Shown piece by piece: positions 1 through 8,095 of a DNA stretch of 13,216 nucleotides (its first letter is position 1; each line of letters opens with the position of its first letter). Under the pieces are notes generated by a model, which was not told where the DNA came from, did not search any database, and was given only the letters and a program-made list of their open reading frames with translations. This stretch comes from JBAXLO01 sp037134755 (GTDB lineage: Bacteria > Bacteroidota > Bacteroidia > Bacteroidales > JACABE01). Made by a program: the position numbers and the translations under genes. Location of the stretch: NCBI GenBank assembly GCA_037134755.1, contig JBAXLO010000127.1, positions 1 to 13,216 of the forward strand, read 5' to 3'.

Positions 1-24
1 ATTCATAATTCATAATTCATAATT
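1..24. repeat. Short tandem repeat ATTCATA x3 upstream of hemW
   Basis: Three head-to-tail copies of the heptamer ATTCATA are followed by a partial copy, ending six bases before the hemW start codon. The same heptamer recurs as two copies at 11708-11724, next to the stop codon of the last gene. The sequence is seen directly. Whether it is a slipped-strand repeat or a dispersed intergenic motif of this genome cannot be told from one window. The left part may be cut by the window edge. Confidence 0.75.
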
Positions 25-30
25 TCTTCC

Positions 31-1155
31 ATGGCCGGTATTTACATCCACATTCCGTTTTGCAAACAGAAATGCAATTACTGTAATTTCTTTTCGTCAG
101 CTTCTTCCAAAAACAAGGAGGACTTTATTAATGCTTTGTTAAAGGAAATTGCTCTTCAGCAGCCGTATATAAATGGTGAAGAGATCAATACTATTTACTT
201 TGGAGGCGGCACTCCTTCCTTGTTAACCAAAAATAATATTGAGGATATCTTTAATCAACTTCATAAGTATTATTCAATTAGTAAAAATTGTGAGATTACG
301 CTTGAAGCGAATCCTGACGATCTATCTAAAGAAAAATTAACTGATATTAAGAATACTCCCGTTAATCGTTTAAGTATGGGTATTCAATCTTTTGATGAGG
401 ATGACCTTAAGTATTTAAATCGGATACATTCATCACAGCAAGCTATTGATGCAATAAAGAATGCTCAGGATATTGGTTTTAATAACATTACTATTGATCT
501 TATATACGGCATTCCCGGCTTGACTGACGAAAAATGGAATACCAATCTTACCAAAGCTTTTGAGTTAGAGGTGCCTCATATTTCGTCTTATTGTCTTACT
601 ATTGAAGAAGGTACTGCTCTGCATCATCTTATCAATAAAGGGAAAGCTAAAGCTGTAGATGAAGAACAGGGGATACGACAATTTGAACTGTTGATGGATG
701 CTATGAAGACGCATAACTATATTCATTACGAAATATCTAACTTTTGTAAAGATGGATTTGTCTCTATACATAACAGTAATTATTGGCGACAGCAAAAGTA
801 TTTAGGATTAGGTCCTTCGGCACATTCTTATAATCTTGTTTCTCGCCAATGGAATACAGCTAATATTACTAAATATATTGCTTCTATTGATAAAAGAATA
901 GTGCCCTTTGAAAGGGAGATATTGACTGATGATCAAAAGTATAATGAATATATTCTAACTTCGTTGCGAACGATTTGGGGTATAAATAAAGAATATCTAA
1001 AACAAAATTTTAGCACTGAAATTAATATACATTTTGATAAAAGCATTCAAAAACATCTTCAGCAAGACACTGTTGAGCTGAATGATGCCATTTATACCCT
1101 TTCCCGTAAAGGTAAATTTATAGCAGACGGCATTGCTGCAGATCTTTTTATCTAA
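31..1155 (+). CDS. hemW: Radical SAM heme chaperone HemW (HemN-like)
   Basis: A cytoplasmic radical-SAM protein of 374 aa, close to the usual HemW length. The N-terminus carries the cluster motif C11-x3-C15-x2-C18, which binds the [4Fe-4S] cluster and S-adenosylmethionine. The residue after C18-N19 is F20, where true HemN oxidases have a fourth cysteine. That fits HemW, a heme-binding/transfer protein, rather than coproporphyrinogen III dehydrogenase. Other marks are the SAM-contacting GGGTPS motif near residue 60, SMGIQSF near 116, and HNSNYW followed by GLGPSAHS near 250-268, typical of the HemW C-terminal half. The start at 31 places the cysteine motif at the normal distance from the N-terminus. 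Only 30 bases of upstream sequence are visible, so its operon context is unknown. It converges on the usp gene with 43 bp between stops and no strong terminator. Many such genes are still mislabelled as oxygen-independent coproporphyrinogen oxidase. Confidence 0.94.
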   Translation: MAGIYIHIPFCKQKCNYCNFFSSASSKNKEDFINALLKEIALQQPYINGEEINTIYFGGGTPSLLTKNNIEDIFNQLHKYYSISKNCEITLEANPDDLSKEKLTDIKNTPVNRLSMGIQSFDEDDLKYLNRIHSSQQAIDAIKNAQDIGFNNITIDLIYGIPGLTDEKWNTNLTKAFELEVPHISSYCLTIEEGTALHHLINKGKAKAVDEEQGIRQFELLMDAMKTHNYIHYEISNFCKDGFVSIHNSNYWRQQKYLGLGPSAHSYNLVSRQWNTANITKYIASIDKRIVPFEREILTDDQKYNEYILTSLRTIWGINKEYLKQNFSTEINIHFDKSIQKHLQQDTVELNDAIYTLSRKGKFIADGIAADLFI

Positions 1156-1198
1156 TTCTGAATGAATAAATCTAAACCAATCCTATTTGATTTAGAAA

Positions 1199-2065
1199 TT
1201 ATTCCCTCATAGAAAATAGAGGTAGATTAATGTTGAATAATTCCTTATCGGGATTATTTTGACCAAATAATCTTTGAAATAATTTAGCCTTATGGGGAAC
1301 AAAAGCTATTAAATCAATATTATTTTTAGTAATATATTCTTGTATACCCTTGTGATAATCTTCATTTTCGAGTATATCACAAATAAAATTACCAGAAGCT
1401 ACTTCAACAGAGAATGTTTCTTTAAGTTCCTCCAACTTTACTTCATCTTTTAGATAGTCTTCATCTCCCCAAATATGTACACAATGAATTTTAGCTTCAA
1501 ATGCTTCAAATTTATTGAATAACTTTCTTATTAAAACATCTTCATTTTGTTCGAATATTGTTGTATACATGATGTTTTTTAAGTCTTTATATTTTGAAGA
1601 AACTGGAATAGCTAATACTGGCCAATTAACATTGTTTATAATATGAATAGCTTTAACACCAAAAGCGTTCGATGAATTCCCTTTACCTCTTGTACCTATA
1701 ACTATGATAGATGGGTGATAATCATCACAGAATTGTTTAAGATCATACTCGAGATCACCTTCTGAAATATGTGTTTTAATTTTTACATTCTTTACATTTT
1801 CATTAATAAGAATGTTCATTAATTCAACTGAAAGCTTATTAATTAGAATTTGCACATCGTTCTTTATATCTTCTGCTAACTCTGCATTAGAGTAAGGATT
1901 AATATCATAAGCATCAGGCATACTTGGTGAACTAACAAATAGTTGATCATTATAAGCATGAAATAAAGTTATTTCAGAACCATATTTCTTAGCAATTTCT
2001 AATGCGTACTTACATGTATTAACTGTATGATCAGAGAAATCGACCGGTACAAGAATTCTTTTCAT
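1199..2065 (-). CDS. Universal stress protein, tandem UspA domains
   Basis: A cytoplasmic protein of 288 aa with two Usp (alpha/beta, adenine-nucleotide-binding-like) domains, the common Bacteroidota layout. Domain 1 covers about residues 1-155. It opens with MKRILVPVDFSDHT and ends with the ATP-binding signature GTRGKGNSSNAFG followed by VNWPVLAIP, which fits the family pattern G-x2-G-x9-G. Domain 2, about 160-288, keeps the fold pattern (LKNIMYTTIF..., IHCVHIW, LIAFVPHK) but lacks the glycine-rich nucleotide loop, so it is probably degenerate. It lies 18 bp downstream of the single-domain DUF4476 gene on the same strand, so it is probably co-transcribed with it. No separate promoter fits in that gap, though one inside the upstream gene is possible. 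The general stress role comes from the family; the specific trigger is unknown. Confidence 0.9.
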   Translation of the reverse strand: MKRILVPVDFSDHTVNTCKYALEIAKKYGSEITLFHAYNDQLFVSSPSMPDAYDINPYSNAELAEDIKNDVQILINKLSVELMNILINENVKNVKIKTHISEGDLEYDLKQFCDDYHPSIIVIGTRGKGNSSNAFGVKAIHIINNVNWPVLAIPVSSKYKDLKNIMYTTIFEQNEDVLIRKLFNKFEAFEAKIHCVHIWGDEDYLKDEVKLEELKETFSVEVASGNFICDILENEDYHKGIQEYITKNNIDLIAFVPHKAKLFQRLFGQNNPDKELFNINLPLFSMRE

Positions 2066-2083
2066 ATTAATATAGGTTTGAAC

Positions 2084-3076
2084 TTATTTTTTCTTTGAAA
2101 TATATGAATTTAATTCATCAATAGATGATTCAAATTGAAATGCATCATTCAACATATAATAATTTCCTATATCATAAGTATAACCATAAGCATACTTTGC
2201 AAAGTCAAGTTTGGTACTTTCGTAAGTAAATAATAAAAGAATCTCTTTAACTTGAGATGTCAATAAGCAATTATTATTTAAAACTTGTTTAGCAATAGTA
2301 AGTTTGCTATCTTCAAAAGTCTTTGTAGCAATAGTTTGTTTTACATTCTTAAAATTTGGCGCACCCATTGGATTATTACAACCAATTGCTCCAGTATATC
2401 CAGGAACATATTCTACAACTTGATTATTTTCATGACGTTCTCTATGACCAACATTATTATTGTTTTGATACGATACATTATCATCACCCGAAGTAGTTGT
2501 AGTAGTTGAATAAGTGGTAGTGGTGGTAGATTGTTGGCTAGTATTAAGATTGCCGGCGTTAATATTCATGTTCATTTTAACTCCACTAACAGGATCTACG
2601 ATATTAACTCCTAAACTGTTAACTTCATTGCCTTGAGGCTGAACTGTAGTAGTTGTTGTAGTAGTGCTAATAACCTGTTGATTGTTTTGATTAGGTTCAA
2701 CATACAAATTATTGTCATAATTTTGATTTTGATTAGGAGCATCATTAATTGCAGTTTCGTTCATCCAACGTACAATCCATTCGTTTTTATTGTTTTTTCT
2801 AATTGTATAATTAGCTTCCACGCCTGGTTTTACATAAATAGTTTTGTCAACTTGCCCTAATGTAGCATCATTAAAGATAATCTTACATTTATAACTTGGT
2901 GCAGTTAAATTAGTAACCTTGACATTAGTTTTAGCAACGGTGTTTTGTTTTTCACCATTTAATACTACAAAGAATTGCTCACCTTGTTCGGTAAAAAAGA
3001 TAAGATTTGAGCTCTGCGAAAATGAAACAGAAGCTAATAAGATTAAAACTGCTGTGATAATTAGATTTTTTTTCAT
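2084..3076 (-). CDS. Secreted DUF4476 protein, one domain copy, Thr/Asn-rich linker
   Basis: A 330-aa exported protein of unknown function. The signal peptide is about residues 1-21 (MKKN, hydrophobic core, ...SVSFSQ). A conserved N-terminal domain, about 22-112, starts SNLIFFTEQGEQFFVVLNGEKQ and is shared with the next gene upstream. The middle, about 113-220, is low complexity: Asn/Gln-rich stretches, a run of threonines near 137-145 and another Thr-rich run near 181-198. The C-terminal DUF4476 domain, about 225-330, reads PGYTGAIGCNNP, then KTFEDSKLTIAKQ, TSQVKEILLLFTYE, LDFAKYAY and YDIGNYYMLNDAF, the family's usual landmarks. It is a tandem paralogue of the gene at 3127-4422, with 50 bp between them and its own promoter-like site. 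No lipobox is visible, so it is probably periplasmic or secreted. The function is not known and I do not assign one. Confidence 0.88.
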   Translation of the reverse strand: MKKNLIITAVLILLASVSFSQSSNLIFFTEQGEQFFVVLNGEKQNTVAKTNVKVTNLTAPSYKCKIIFNDATLGQVDKTIYVKPGVEANYTIRKNNKNEWIVRWMNETAINDAPNQNQNYDNNLYVEPNQNNQQVISTTTTTTTVQPQGNEVNSLGVNIVDPVSGVKMNMNINAGNLNTSQQSTTTTTYSTTTTTSGDDNVSYQNNNNVGHRERHENNQVVEYVPGYTGAIGCNNPMGAPNFKNVKQTIATKTFEDSKLTIAKQVLNNNCLLTSQVKEILLLFTYESTKLDFAKYAYGYTYDIGNYYMLNDAFQFESSIDELNSYISKKK

Positions 3077-3115
3077 AATGAGATAATTTTAATTGATTGT
3101 TTAATTAATTTTTTA

Positions 3116-3123
3116 CAAAGATA
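3116..3123 (-). promoter_or_regulatory. Promoter-like -7 element for the single-domain DUF4476 gene
   Basis: On the minus strand this reads TATCTTTG, an exact match to the Bacteroidota -7 consensus TAnnTTTG, 40 bp upstream of the start codon at 3076. The surrounding bases (about 3110-3140) are almost the same as those at 4449-4477, upstream of the paralogue, which suggests a duplicated promoter. The upstream part of this promoter lies inside the last codons and stop of the 3127-4422 gene. No good -33 TTG is seen at the normal distance, so its strength is uncertain. Confidence 0.5.
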
Positions 3124-3126
3124 CTA

Positions 3127-4422
3127 TTATTTCTTTATTATAAATTTGTTTAAATCATTAATTGAAGATTCAAACTGAAATGCATCGTTCAACATATAAT
3201 AATTTCCAATGTCATAAGTGTAGCTATAAGCATACTTAGCGAAATCAAGTTTTGTATTTTCGAAAGAAAATAATAAAAGAATTTCTTTAACCTGGGATGT
3301 TAAAAGACAATTATTATTTAAAACTTGTTTTGCAATAGTAAGTTTAGTGTCTTCAAAAGACTTAGAAGCAATGCTTTGTTTCACATTTTGAAAACTCTCA
3401 TGTGTCATTGGATTATTACAACCAATTTTACCGGTATAGCCAGGAACTGGTTCATATACGACTACTTTTTCATGGTTTTCCTTTTCGTGATGATGTTTTT
3501 TATAATCATTTTGATTGTAATTTTTGTCATCTTTTTCATAATATGGTTCATTCCTATTATTTCTATTATAGTCAGAAATGTATTTATTTAGATCATTAAC
3601 TGATGCTTCAAACTTAAAGGCATCATTTAGTAAATAATAATTACCAATATCATATGTTAAACCATAAGCATACTTTGCAAAATCAAGTCTTGTGTTCTCA
3701 AATTCAAATAAGAAAAGAATATCTTTTACTTGAGAAGCTAAAAGGCAATTATTATTTATTACTTGCTTAGCAATAGTAAGTTTGCTATCCTCAAATTTCT
3801 TTGAAGCAATGGTTTGTTTTACATTCTGGAAGTTTTGTTGATCCAATGGATTATTGCAACCTATTGCACCTTTATATCCCGGAACAGGCTCATAAATTGG
3901 TTTGTTGTGATTGTCCCATTTATCATTATGATGGTCATTGTGCTTTTCATATTCGTTTTGATGTGTATAATCTTGATTAGAATTAGTATTAGTATGTTGA
4001 TTAGTATTGTTATTTACACTATTAGGATTATTATTAGGATGATGATCCAAAGGATGCTGATTGTTTGAATTCTGATTTATTATAACAGCAGGTATTGCTG
4101 TTTCACTAAACCATCTTACTTCCCATTTGTTTTTATTGTTTCTTAAAATAGTATAAGTGGTTTCAAAGCCTGGTTTTAACTTAATTATTTTATCTATCTT
4201 CCTTATTCTTGGATTATTAAAAACGATCTTGCATTTACATGATGGTGTAGAAAGGTCCGCAACTTTAATATTGAAACTTGCATTGTTATTTTGTTTTACG
4301 CCATTTATAAATACAAAGAATAACTCCTTTTGTTCTGTAAAGAAAGTGAGATTTGATTTTTGTGCAAAGGTAATATTTGTTATGATTACAAATAAAACTG
4401 CTACTAGTAGACTTCTTTTCAT
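3127..4422 (-). CDS. Secreted DUF4476 protein with two DUF4476 domains
   Basis: A 431-aa exported protein of unknown function. The signal peptide is about residues 1-21 (MKRS..., ending ITNITFAQ). The N-terminal domain, about 22-112 (SNLTFFTEQKELFFVFINGVKQ), matches that of the downstream paralogue. A strongly Asn/His-rich linker occupies about 114-175. Two DUF4476 domains follow, about 181-281 (YKGAIGCNNP...) and about 327-431 (YTGKIGCNNP...), separated by a charged, His/Lys/Asn-rich spacer. Each repeats KFEDSKLTIAKQ / SFEDTKLTIAKQ, the NNNCLL turn, LDFAKYAY and YDIGNYY-LNDAF. The last domain resembles the single domain of the downstream gene more than its own first domain does, by eye. It is probably the first gene of a three-gene minus-strand transcript, with a good promoter match just upstream. 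The His-rich linkers could bind metal, but this is only inference from composition. Confidence 0.88.
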   Translation of the reverse strand: MKRSLLVAVLFVIITNITFAQKSNLTFFTEQKELFFVFINGVKQNNNASFNIKVADLSTPSCKCKIVFNNPRIRKIDKIIKLKPGFETTYTILRNNKNKWEVRWFSETAIPAVIINQNSNNQHPLDHHPNNNPNSVNNNTNQHTNTNSNQDYTHQNEYEKHNDHHNDKWDNHNKPIYEPVPGYKGAIGCNNPLDQQNFQNVKQTIASKKFEDSKLTIAKQVINNNCLLASQVKDILFLFEFENTRLDFAKYAYGLTYDIGNYYLLNDAFKFEASVNDLNKYISDYNRNNRNEPYYEKDDKNYNQNDYKKHHHEKENHEKVVVYEPVPGYTGKIGCNNPMTHESFQNVKQSIASKSFEDTKLTIAKQVLNNNCLLTSQVKEILLLFSFENTKLDFAKYAYSYTYDIGNYYMLNDAFQFESSINDLNKFIIKK

Positions 4423-4454
4423 GCCTTTTTTATTATTTAATGTTAAATTTTTTA

Positions 4455-4487
4455 CAAAGATAATATTATTTCTTAATTAAATAACAA
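4455..4487 (-). promoter_or_regulatory. Bacteroidota-type promoter for the minus-strand DUF4476 block
   Basis: On the minus strand the -7 element TATCTTTG (4455-4462) matches TAnnTTTG, and a TTG (4485-4487) lies 22 bp upstream, near the expected -33 spacing. Transcription would begin near 4448, giving a leader of about 25 nt before the start codon at 4422. This is a consensus match, and the near-identical sequence upstream of the paralogue supports it. Confidence 0.6.
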
Positions 4488-4566
4488 AAATTATGCCATC
4501 ATTAAGACATGATAAATAAATGTTTAAAAAAATAATTCAATAAAAGATTAAAATAATGCTAATTAA

Positions 4567-4599
4567 TTGCCAAACAAAGGGAGTAATTTCCTAAATTTG
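4567..4599 (+). promoter_or_regulatory. Bacteroidota-type promoter for the lysine enzyme-porin pair
   Basis: The plus strand has TTG at 4567-4569 and TAAATTTG at 4592-4599, a full TAnnTTTG match, with 22 bp between them. Transcription would start near 4605, giving a leader of about 50 nt. It lies back to back with the minus-strand promoter at 4455-4487 in a 234-bp divergent intergenic region, which holds no other clear feature. Confidence 0.55.
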
Positions 4600-4656
4600 C
4601 ATACTTTTTTAATTGAAATAATTAACATTAAATCTATACATTTTACTAAATAATTT

Positions 4657-5976
4657 ATGAGCAACTACATTGGTATCCGTCACGAAGACAAGTATGTTAT
4701 GGAGCGTAGAGCACCTCTTACACCGGCACATATCGAAAGACTAATCAAACATCAGAAACTTGATTTTATAGTTCAGACTTCTGCTAAAAGAGTTTTTAAA
4801 GATGAAGAATATGTAAAAGCAGGTGCTATTATTGCAGATAATCTAAAGGATTGCAACGTAATACTAGGTGTAAAAGAAATGCCTCTTGATTTCTTTGAAC
4901 CTAATAAAACTTATGTATTCTTTTCGCATGTAATAAAAGGGCAGAAATATAATATGCCAATGCTTAAACGCATGATGGAACTTGGCTGTAACCTGATAGA
5001 TTATGAACGAATTGTTGATGAACAAAATAAAAGATTAATCTTCTTCGGTAAGTATGCAGGTCTTGCGGGAATGATAAATTCTTTCTGGTCTTTAGGGTTA
5101 AGGCTTAAATATTTTGGTTATGATACTCCTTTCTTAAGTATTAAGCAAGCACATCTTTATGATTCCTTAAAAGAAGCTAAAGATGCGGTGTCGTGTGTTG
5201 GACAGATAATTGCTGAGGAAGGTCTTCATCCTGATTTAAGACCACTTGTTGTTGGTTTTACCGGTTATGGCAATGTTTCTTTAGGTGCTCAGGAGATTTG
5301 TGGTTTGCTTCCTGTTAAAGAGATTTCAACTGAAAAACTTCTTAACTTAACTGACAGAGAAAAGCTTCCAAACAATATTATTTATAAGGTTGTATTTAAA
5401 GAAAAGCATATCTCTGAACATATCAATCAACCTAATGATTTCTTCTTACATGATTATTATCTAAATCCACAAAGTTACAGAAGTGTATTTGAGCAATATG
5501 TTCCACATTTAAGCGTTTTAATGAATTGTATGTTTTGGGATGCAAGGTATCCAAAACTGTTAACAAAAGAGTATCTTGAAAAGCTTTTCTCAGGAGATCG
5601 TCCTAAGTTAACTGTAATTGGTGATATTACCTGCGATCCTGATGGGTCAATAGAATGTACGCATCATGGTACGGAGATTGAAGATCCAATCTTTGTTTAC
5701 AATCCCAAAACACAAACTTATACTATGGGTTATGAAGGTGAAGGGATATTAGATATGGCTGTAGATATTCTTCCTAGTGAGCTTCCTAGAGATTCGTCGA
5801 CGGGATTTGCTGATGCGCTAATGAACTTTATCAAGCCAATAGCTTTTGCAGATTATGATCTTCCTTTCGAAGATATTGATCTACCTAAGTCGTTGAAAAA
5901 AGCATTAATATTGCATAATGGAAAACTAACACCGGAATACGAATACATAAAGAATTCGCTGGATATTGAACAATAA
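4657..5976 (+). CDS. Lysine-ketoglutarate reductase (LKR)-like enzyme, saccharopine-forming domain
   Basis: A cytoplasmic protein of 439 aa in the alanine dehydrogenase/PNT N-terminal fold family. Its best resemblance is to the N-terminal lysine-2-oxoglutarate reductase half of eukaryotic AASS/LKR-SDH. Landmarks are IRHEDKYVMERRAPLTPAHI at 7-26 (substrate side), EYVKAGAII, KTYVFFSHVIKGQ near 88-100, LIDYERIVD, the FFGKYAGLAGMI stretch near 130, a dinucleotide-binding loop GFTGYGNVSLGA near 200, CMFWDARYPKLLT and IGDITCDPDGSIE near 325, and EGEGILDMAVDILPSELP near 365. The family reaction joins lysine and 2-oxoglutarate with NADPH to make saccharopine. The saccharopine dehydrogenase half found in the animal fusion is absent, and no separate SDH gene is in the window. 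The porin gene follows after 14 bp, suggesting co-transcription without an obvious pathway link. The exact substrate is inferred from similarity; a related opine or saccharopine dehydrogenase activity is the alternative. Confidence 0.82.
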   Translation: MSNYIGIRHEDKYVMERRAPLTPAHIERLIKHQKLDFIVQTSAKRVFKDEEYVKAGAIIADNLKDCNVILGVKEMPLDFFEPNKTYVFFSHVIKGQKYNMPMLKRMMELGCNLIDYERIVDEQNKRLIFFGKYAGLAGMINSFWSLGLRLKYFGYDTPFLSIKQAHLYDSLKEAKDAVSCVGQIIAEEGLHPDLRPLVVGFTGYGNVSLGAQEICGLLPVKEISTEKLLNLTDREKLPNNIIYKVVFKEKHISEHINQPNDFFLHDYYLNPQSYRSVFEQYVPHLSVLMNCMFWDARYPKLLTKEYLEKLFSGDRPKLTVIGDITCDPDGSIECTHHGTEIEDPIFVYNPKTQTYTMGYEGEGILDMAVDILPSELPRDSSTGFADALMNFIKPIAFADYDLPFEDIDLPKSLKKALILHNGKLTPEYEYIKNSLDIEQ

Positions 5977-5990
5977 ATTAGATTCATAAA

Positions 5991-7883
5991 ATGACAAATA
6001 AAAACCGTTTCTATCTACTAATACTATTTATATTATTAATAGAGGGTAATTTATTTGCTCAAAAACAGGATACTGTTGCGTATGCACGTAACCGATCTTT
6101 GTACTTTTATGATACTCCTAATTCATTTAACTTCCCCGAATTTCAAAGAATTGATACCATATTGACGGGATTCCAACAATACAATCCTGAATTCCATAAC
6201 GACCATTTTACATTATGGACGGGCAATACCGGTGGACCTTCTAAGAACATGGTGTTTGAGCCCGATCATTCAACAGGGTTCAATTATGGTTGCAATGCAT
6301 TTGACGACTTTATGTATAATAACTATAAAAACAAATACTATCAGCTACGCACTCCTTTCTCCGAGATTTATTATGTTTCGGGCCCTCAAAAAGAGGATAT
6401 ATTTAGGGTAATACATAGTCAGAATATTACTAAAACATGGAATGTTGCATTGGATATAAGGTTTGTTGACTCTTGGGGGACTTATTATAATCAAGCTACT
6501 GATGACAGGAATATATTAATCAACACCAATTATTTTACTCCTAACAAAAGGTATCGTTTACTGGCTGCATATTATCATAACAGTTTGACAGTGCAGGAAA
6601 ACGGAGGAATGTCAAAAGATTCTATCTTCGAAAACAATTTAATATCTCAAAGGCTTGCTGTGCCTGTTAACTTAAGTTATGCTCAAAACCAAATAACTGA
6701 AACAGGTATCTTTATCAAGCAATTTCTTAATCTTAAAAGAGATAAACAGGATAGTACTGTTGTTAAGAAAGGTTTCTTTAATCCGGGTGAGTTTTCCTAC
6801 GCTTTTAATTATTCTACACAAGCATTTACTTTTACTGATAATAATCTTTTGGACAGCAATTTCTTTCCCAATCGCATACCTGATTCTGTTGGAGTTCATG
6901 ACACTACTCACATTAAAAGGATTGAAAATAACTTTGCTTGGTCCAGCAGTATTGTTAATAATAAAGATGCATCTAACCCTTTCAGGATTACCTTTGGTGT
7001 GCGACAATTATACGTTGAAATTAAAGATTCGTCCATCACTACAAAGTCTTTTAATCAGCTTATTCCTTATGGTTCCTTATCTGTGATAGCGTTTAAGAAG
7101 TTTCATCTCGATTTGTTAGCCGAGTATGTGCTGGGTACACATTACGAAAGTGATTTTAATTTAAAAGGCGAAATGAAGTATGATTTTATTAAGAATAGTC
7201 CGGGAAAGAGGGTGTTTTCAGTTGCTTTAAACTATAACAGAAAGAGTGCCGATTGGTTTTACGAAGAATATTCTTCCTACAATTATAAATGGACTAATAA
7301 TCTTAATAAAGAAGATTTAATTACAGCAAATGCTTTGTTTAAGACATCTGGCTTTAAAATAGGGGTTACCTATCATCTGTTAGGCAATTATATATATATG
7401 AATAATGATGCCATGCCCGCCCAAAGTAGCGAAGTATTGCATGTGTTGAAAGCGCAAATAACCAAGCACATTATCTGGAAGATTATTGAGATAGAGAATA
7501 ATCTTATTTATCAAAAGGCTTCTAATGGCACTATTATTAAACTTCCCGAGCTTACTGCAATGCAATCGTGGTATTTTAATTTAAAACTGTTCAAAAAGCA
7601 CATGTATCTACAGCCCGGTGTTGATCTTTATTATAATACAGCTTATAATGCCGACGCTTACATGCCTGCTACCCGTATGTTTTACACACAAAACCAAATC
7701 AAAACCGGTAATTATCTTTATTGCGATTTATTTATTAATCTTCAGATTAAAAGAGCTAATGTCTTTTTAAAGTATCAGCATCTTAACAAAGGCTTTACTA
7801 ATTATAATTACTATGTGATGCCCCATTATCCTGCTCAGGATGGCGCTCTTAAGATAGGCATTCAGTGGAGGTTCTGGGATTAA
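5991..7883 (+). CDS. Putative outer-membrane porin (Porin_10-like beta-barrel)
   Basis: A 630-aa exported protein. The signal peptide is about residues 1-24 (MTNKNRF, Leu/Ile core, ...NLFAQ). The early part contains RNRSLYFYDTPNSFNFPEFQRIDT and FHNDHFTLWTGNTGGPSKNMVF, then PFSEIYYVSGPQKEDIF and HSQNITKTWNVALDIRF. This order is typical of the Bacteroidota 'putative porin' family (Porin_10). The rest consists of alternating aromatic/polar strands consistent with a large beta-barrel. It ends GIQWRFWD with a terminal aromatic strand, as outer-membrane proteins usually do. The length is normal for the family. It starts 14 bp after the LKR-like gene and is followed by a terminator at 7949-7984. Its last 253 bp are repeated, frameshifted, at 11333-11584. 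The transported substrate is unknown. Confidence 0.83.
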   Translation: MTNKNRFYLLILFILLIEGNLFAQKQDTVAYARNRSLYFYDTPNSFNFPEFQRIDTILTGFQQYNPEFHNDHFTLWTGNTGGPSKNMVFEPDHSTGFNYGCNAFDDFMYNNYKNKYYQLRTPFSEIYYVSGPQKEDIFRVIHSQNITKTWNVALDIRFVDSWGTYYNQATDDRNILINTNYFTPNKRYRLLAAYYHNSLTVQENGGMSKDSIFENNLISQRLAVPVNLSYAQNQITETGIFIKQFLNLKRDKQDSTVVKKGFFNPGEFSYAFNYSTQAFTFTDNNLLDSNFFPNRIPDSVGVHDTTHIKRIENNFAWSSSIVNNKDASNPFRITFGVRQLYVEIKDSSITTKSFNQLIPYGSLSVIAFKKFHLDLLAEYVLGTHYESDFNLKGEMKYDFIKNSPGKRVFSVALNYNRKSADWFYEEYSSYNYKWTNNLNKEDLITANALFKTSGFKIGVTYHLLGNYIYMNNDAMPAQSSEVLHVLKAQITKHIIWKIIEIENNLIYQKASNGTIIKLPELTAMQSWYFNLKLFKKHMYLQPGVDLYYNTAYNADAYMPATRMFYTQNQIKTGNYLYCDLFINLQIKRANVFLKYQHLNKGFTNYNYYVMPHYPAQDGALKIGIQWRFWD

Positions 7884-7895
7884 GAAGTATTTGAA
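7631..7895 (+). repeat. Porin 3' end, direct-repeat partner of 11333-11596
   Basis: This segment, the last codons of the porin plus 12 bases after its stop, recurs about 3.7 kb downstream with roughly six substitutions and one 1-base deletion by eye (about 97% identity). Most differences lie in the first 60 bases of the repeat. Homology stops soon after the stop codon, within TAAGAAGTATTTGAA, so the two downstream terminators are unrelated in sequence. Confidence 0.9.
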
Positions 7896-7948
7896 GTTGT
7901 AAGTAGGCTTTTTGCTGTTTAGGCATTTAGACAATTAGAATATATAAA

Positions 7949-7984
7949 AGACCTTCATCATATAATTGGTGAAGGTTTTTTATT
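7949..7984 (+). terminator. Intrinsic terminator after the porin gene
   Basis: The inverted repeat ACCTTCA...TGAAGGT, with a 12-base A/T-rich loop, is followed directly by a run of T residues, 65 bp after the porin stop. It has the classical stem plus T-tract shape and should end the LKR-porin transcript. Confidence 0.75.
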
Positions 7985-8095
7985 CTTTTAATGTAGACAT
8001 TATAATACAAGTTTTTAAATATATTGAATAATAAATTATAACAACACTATAAAAATACAATATCTCTTTTTAGGACTTGAAACCTGATTGTCTGA

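Noticed and set aside
1160..1198. Possible hairpin TCTAAA/TTTAGA between the hemW and usp stops
   Set aside because: Only six A/T-rich pairs with no T-tract of the usual kind. It is not convincing as a terminator.
2285..4480. Several plus-strand open frames opposite the DUF4476 genes
   Set aside because: They are antisense shadows of Asn/Thr-rich coding sequence, rich in Ile and Phe, with no family resemblance. The minus-strand proteins have signal peptides and conserved domains.
6672..7565. Open frames in other frames inside the porin gene
   Set aside because: These are shadows of a gene that is clearly coding over its full length.
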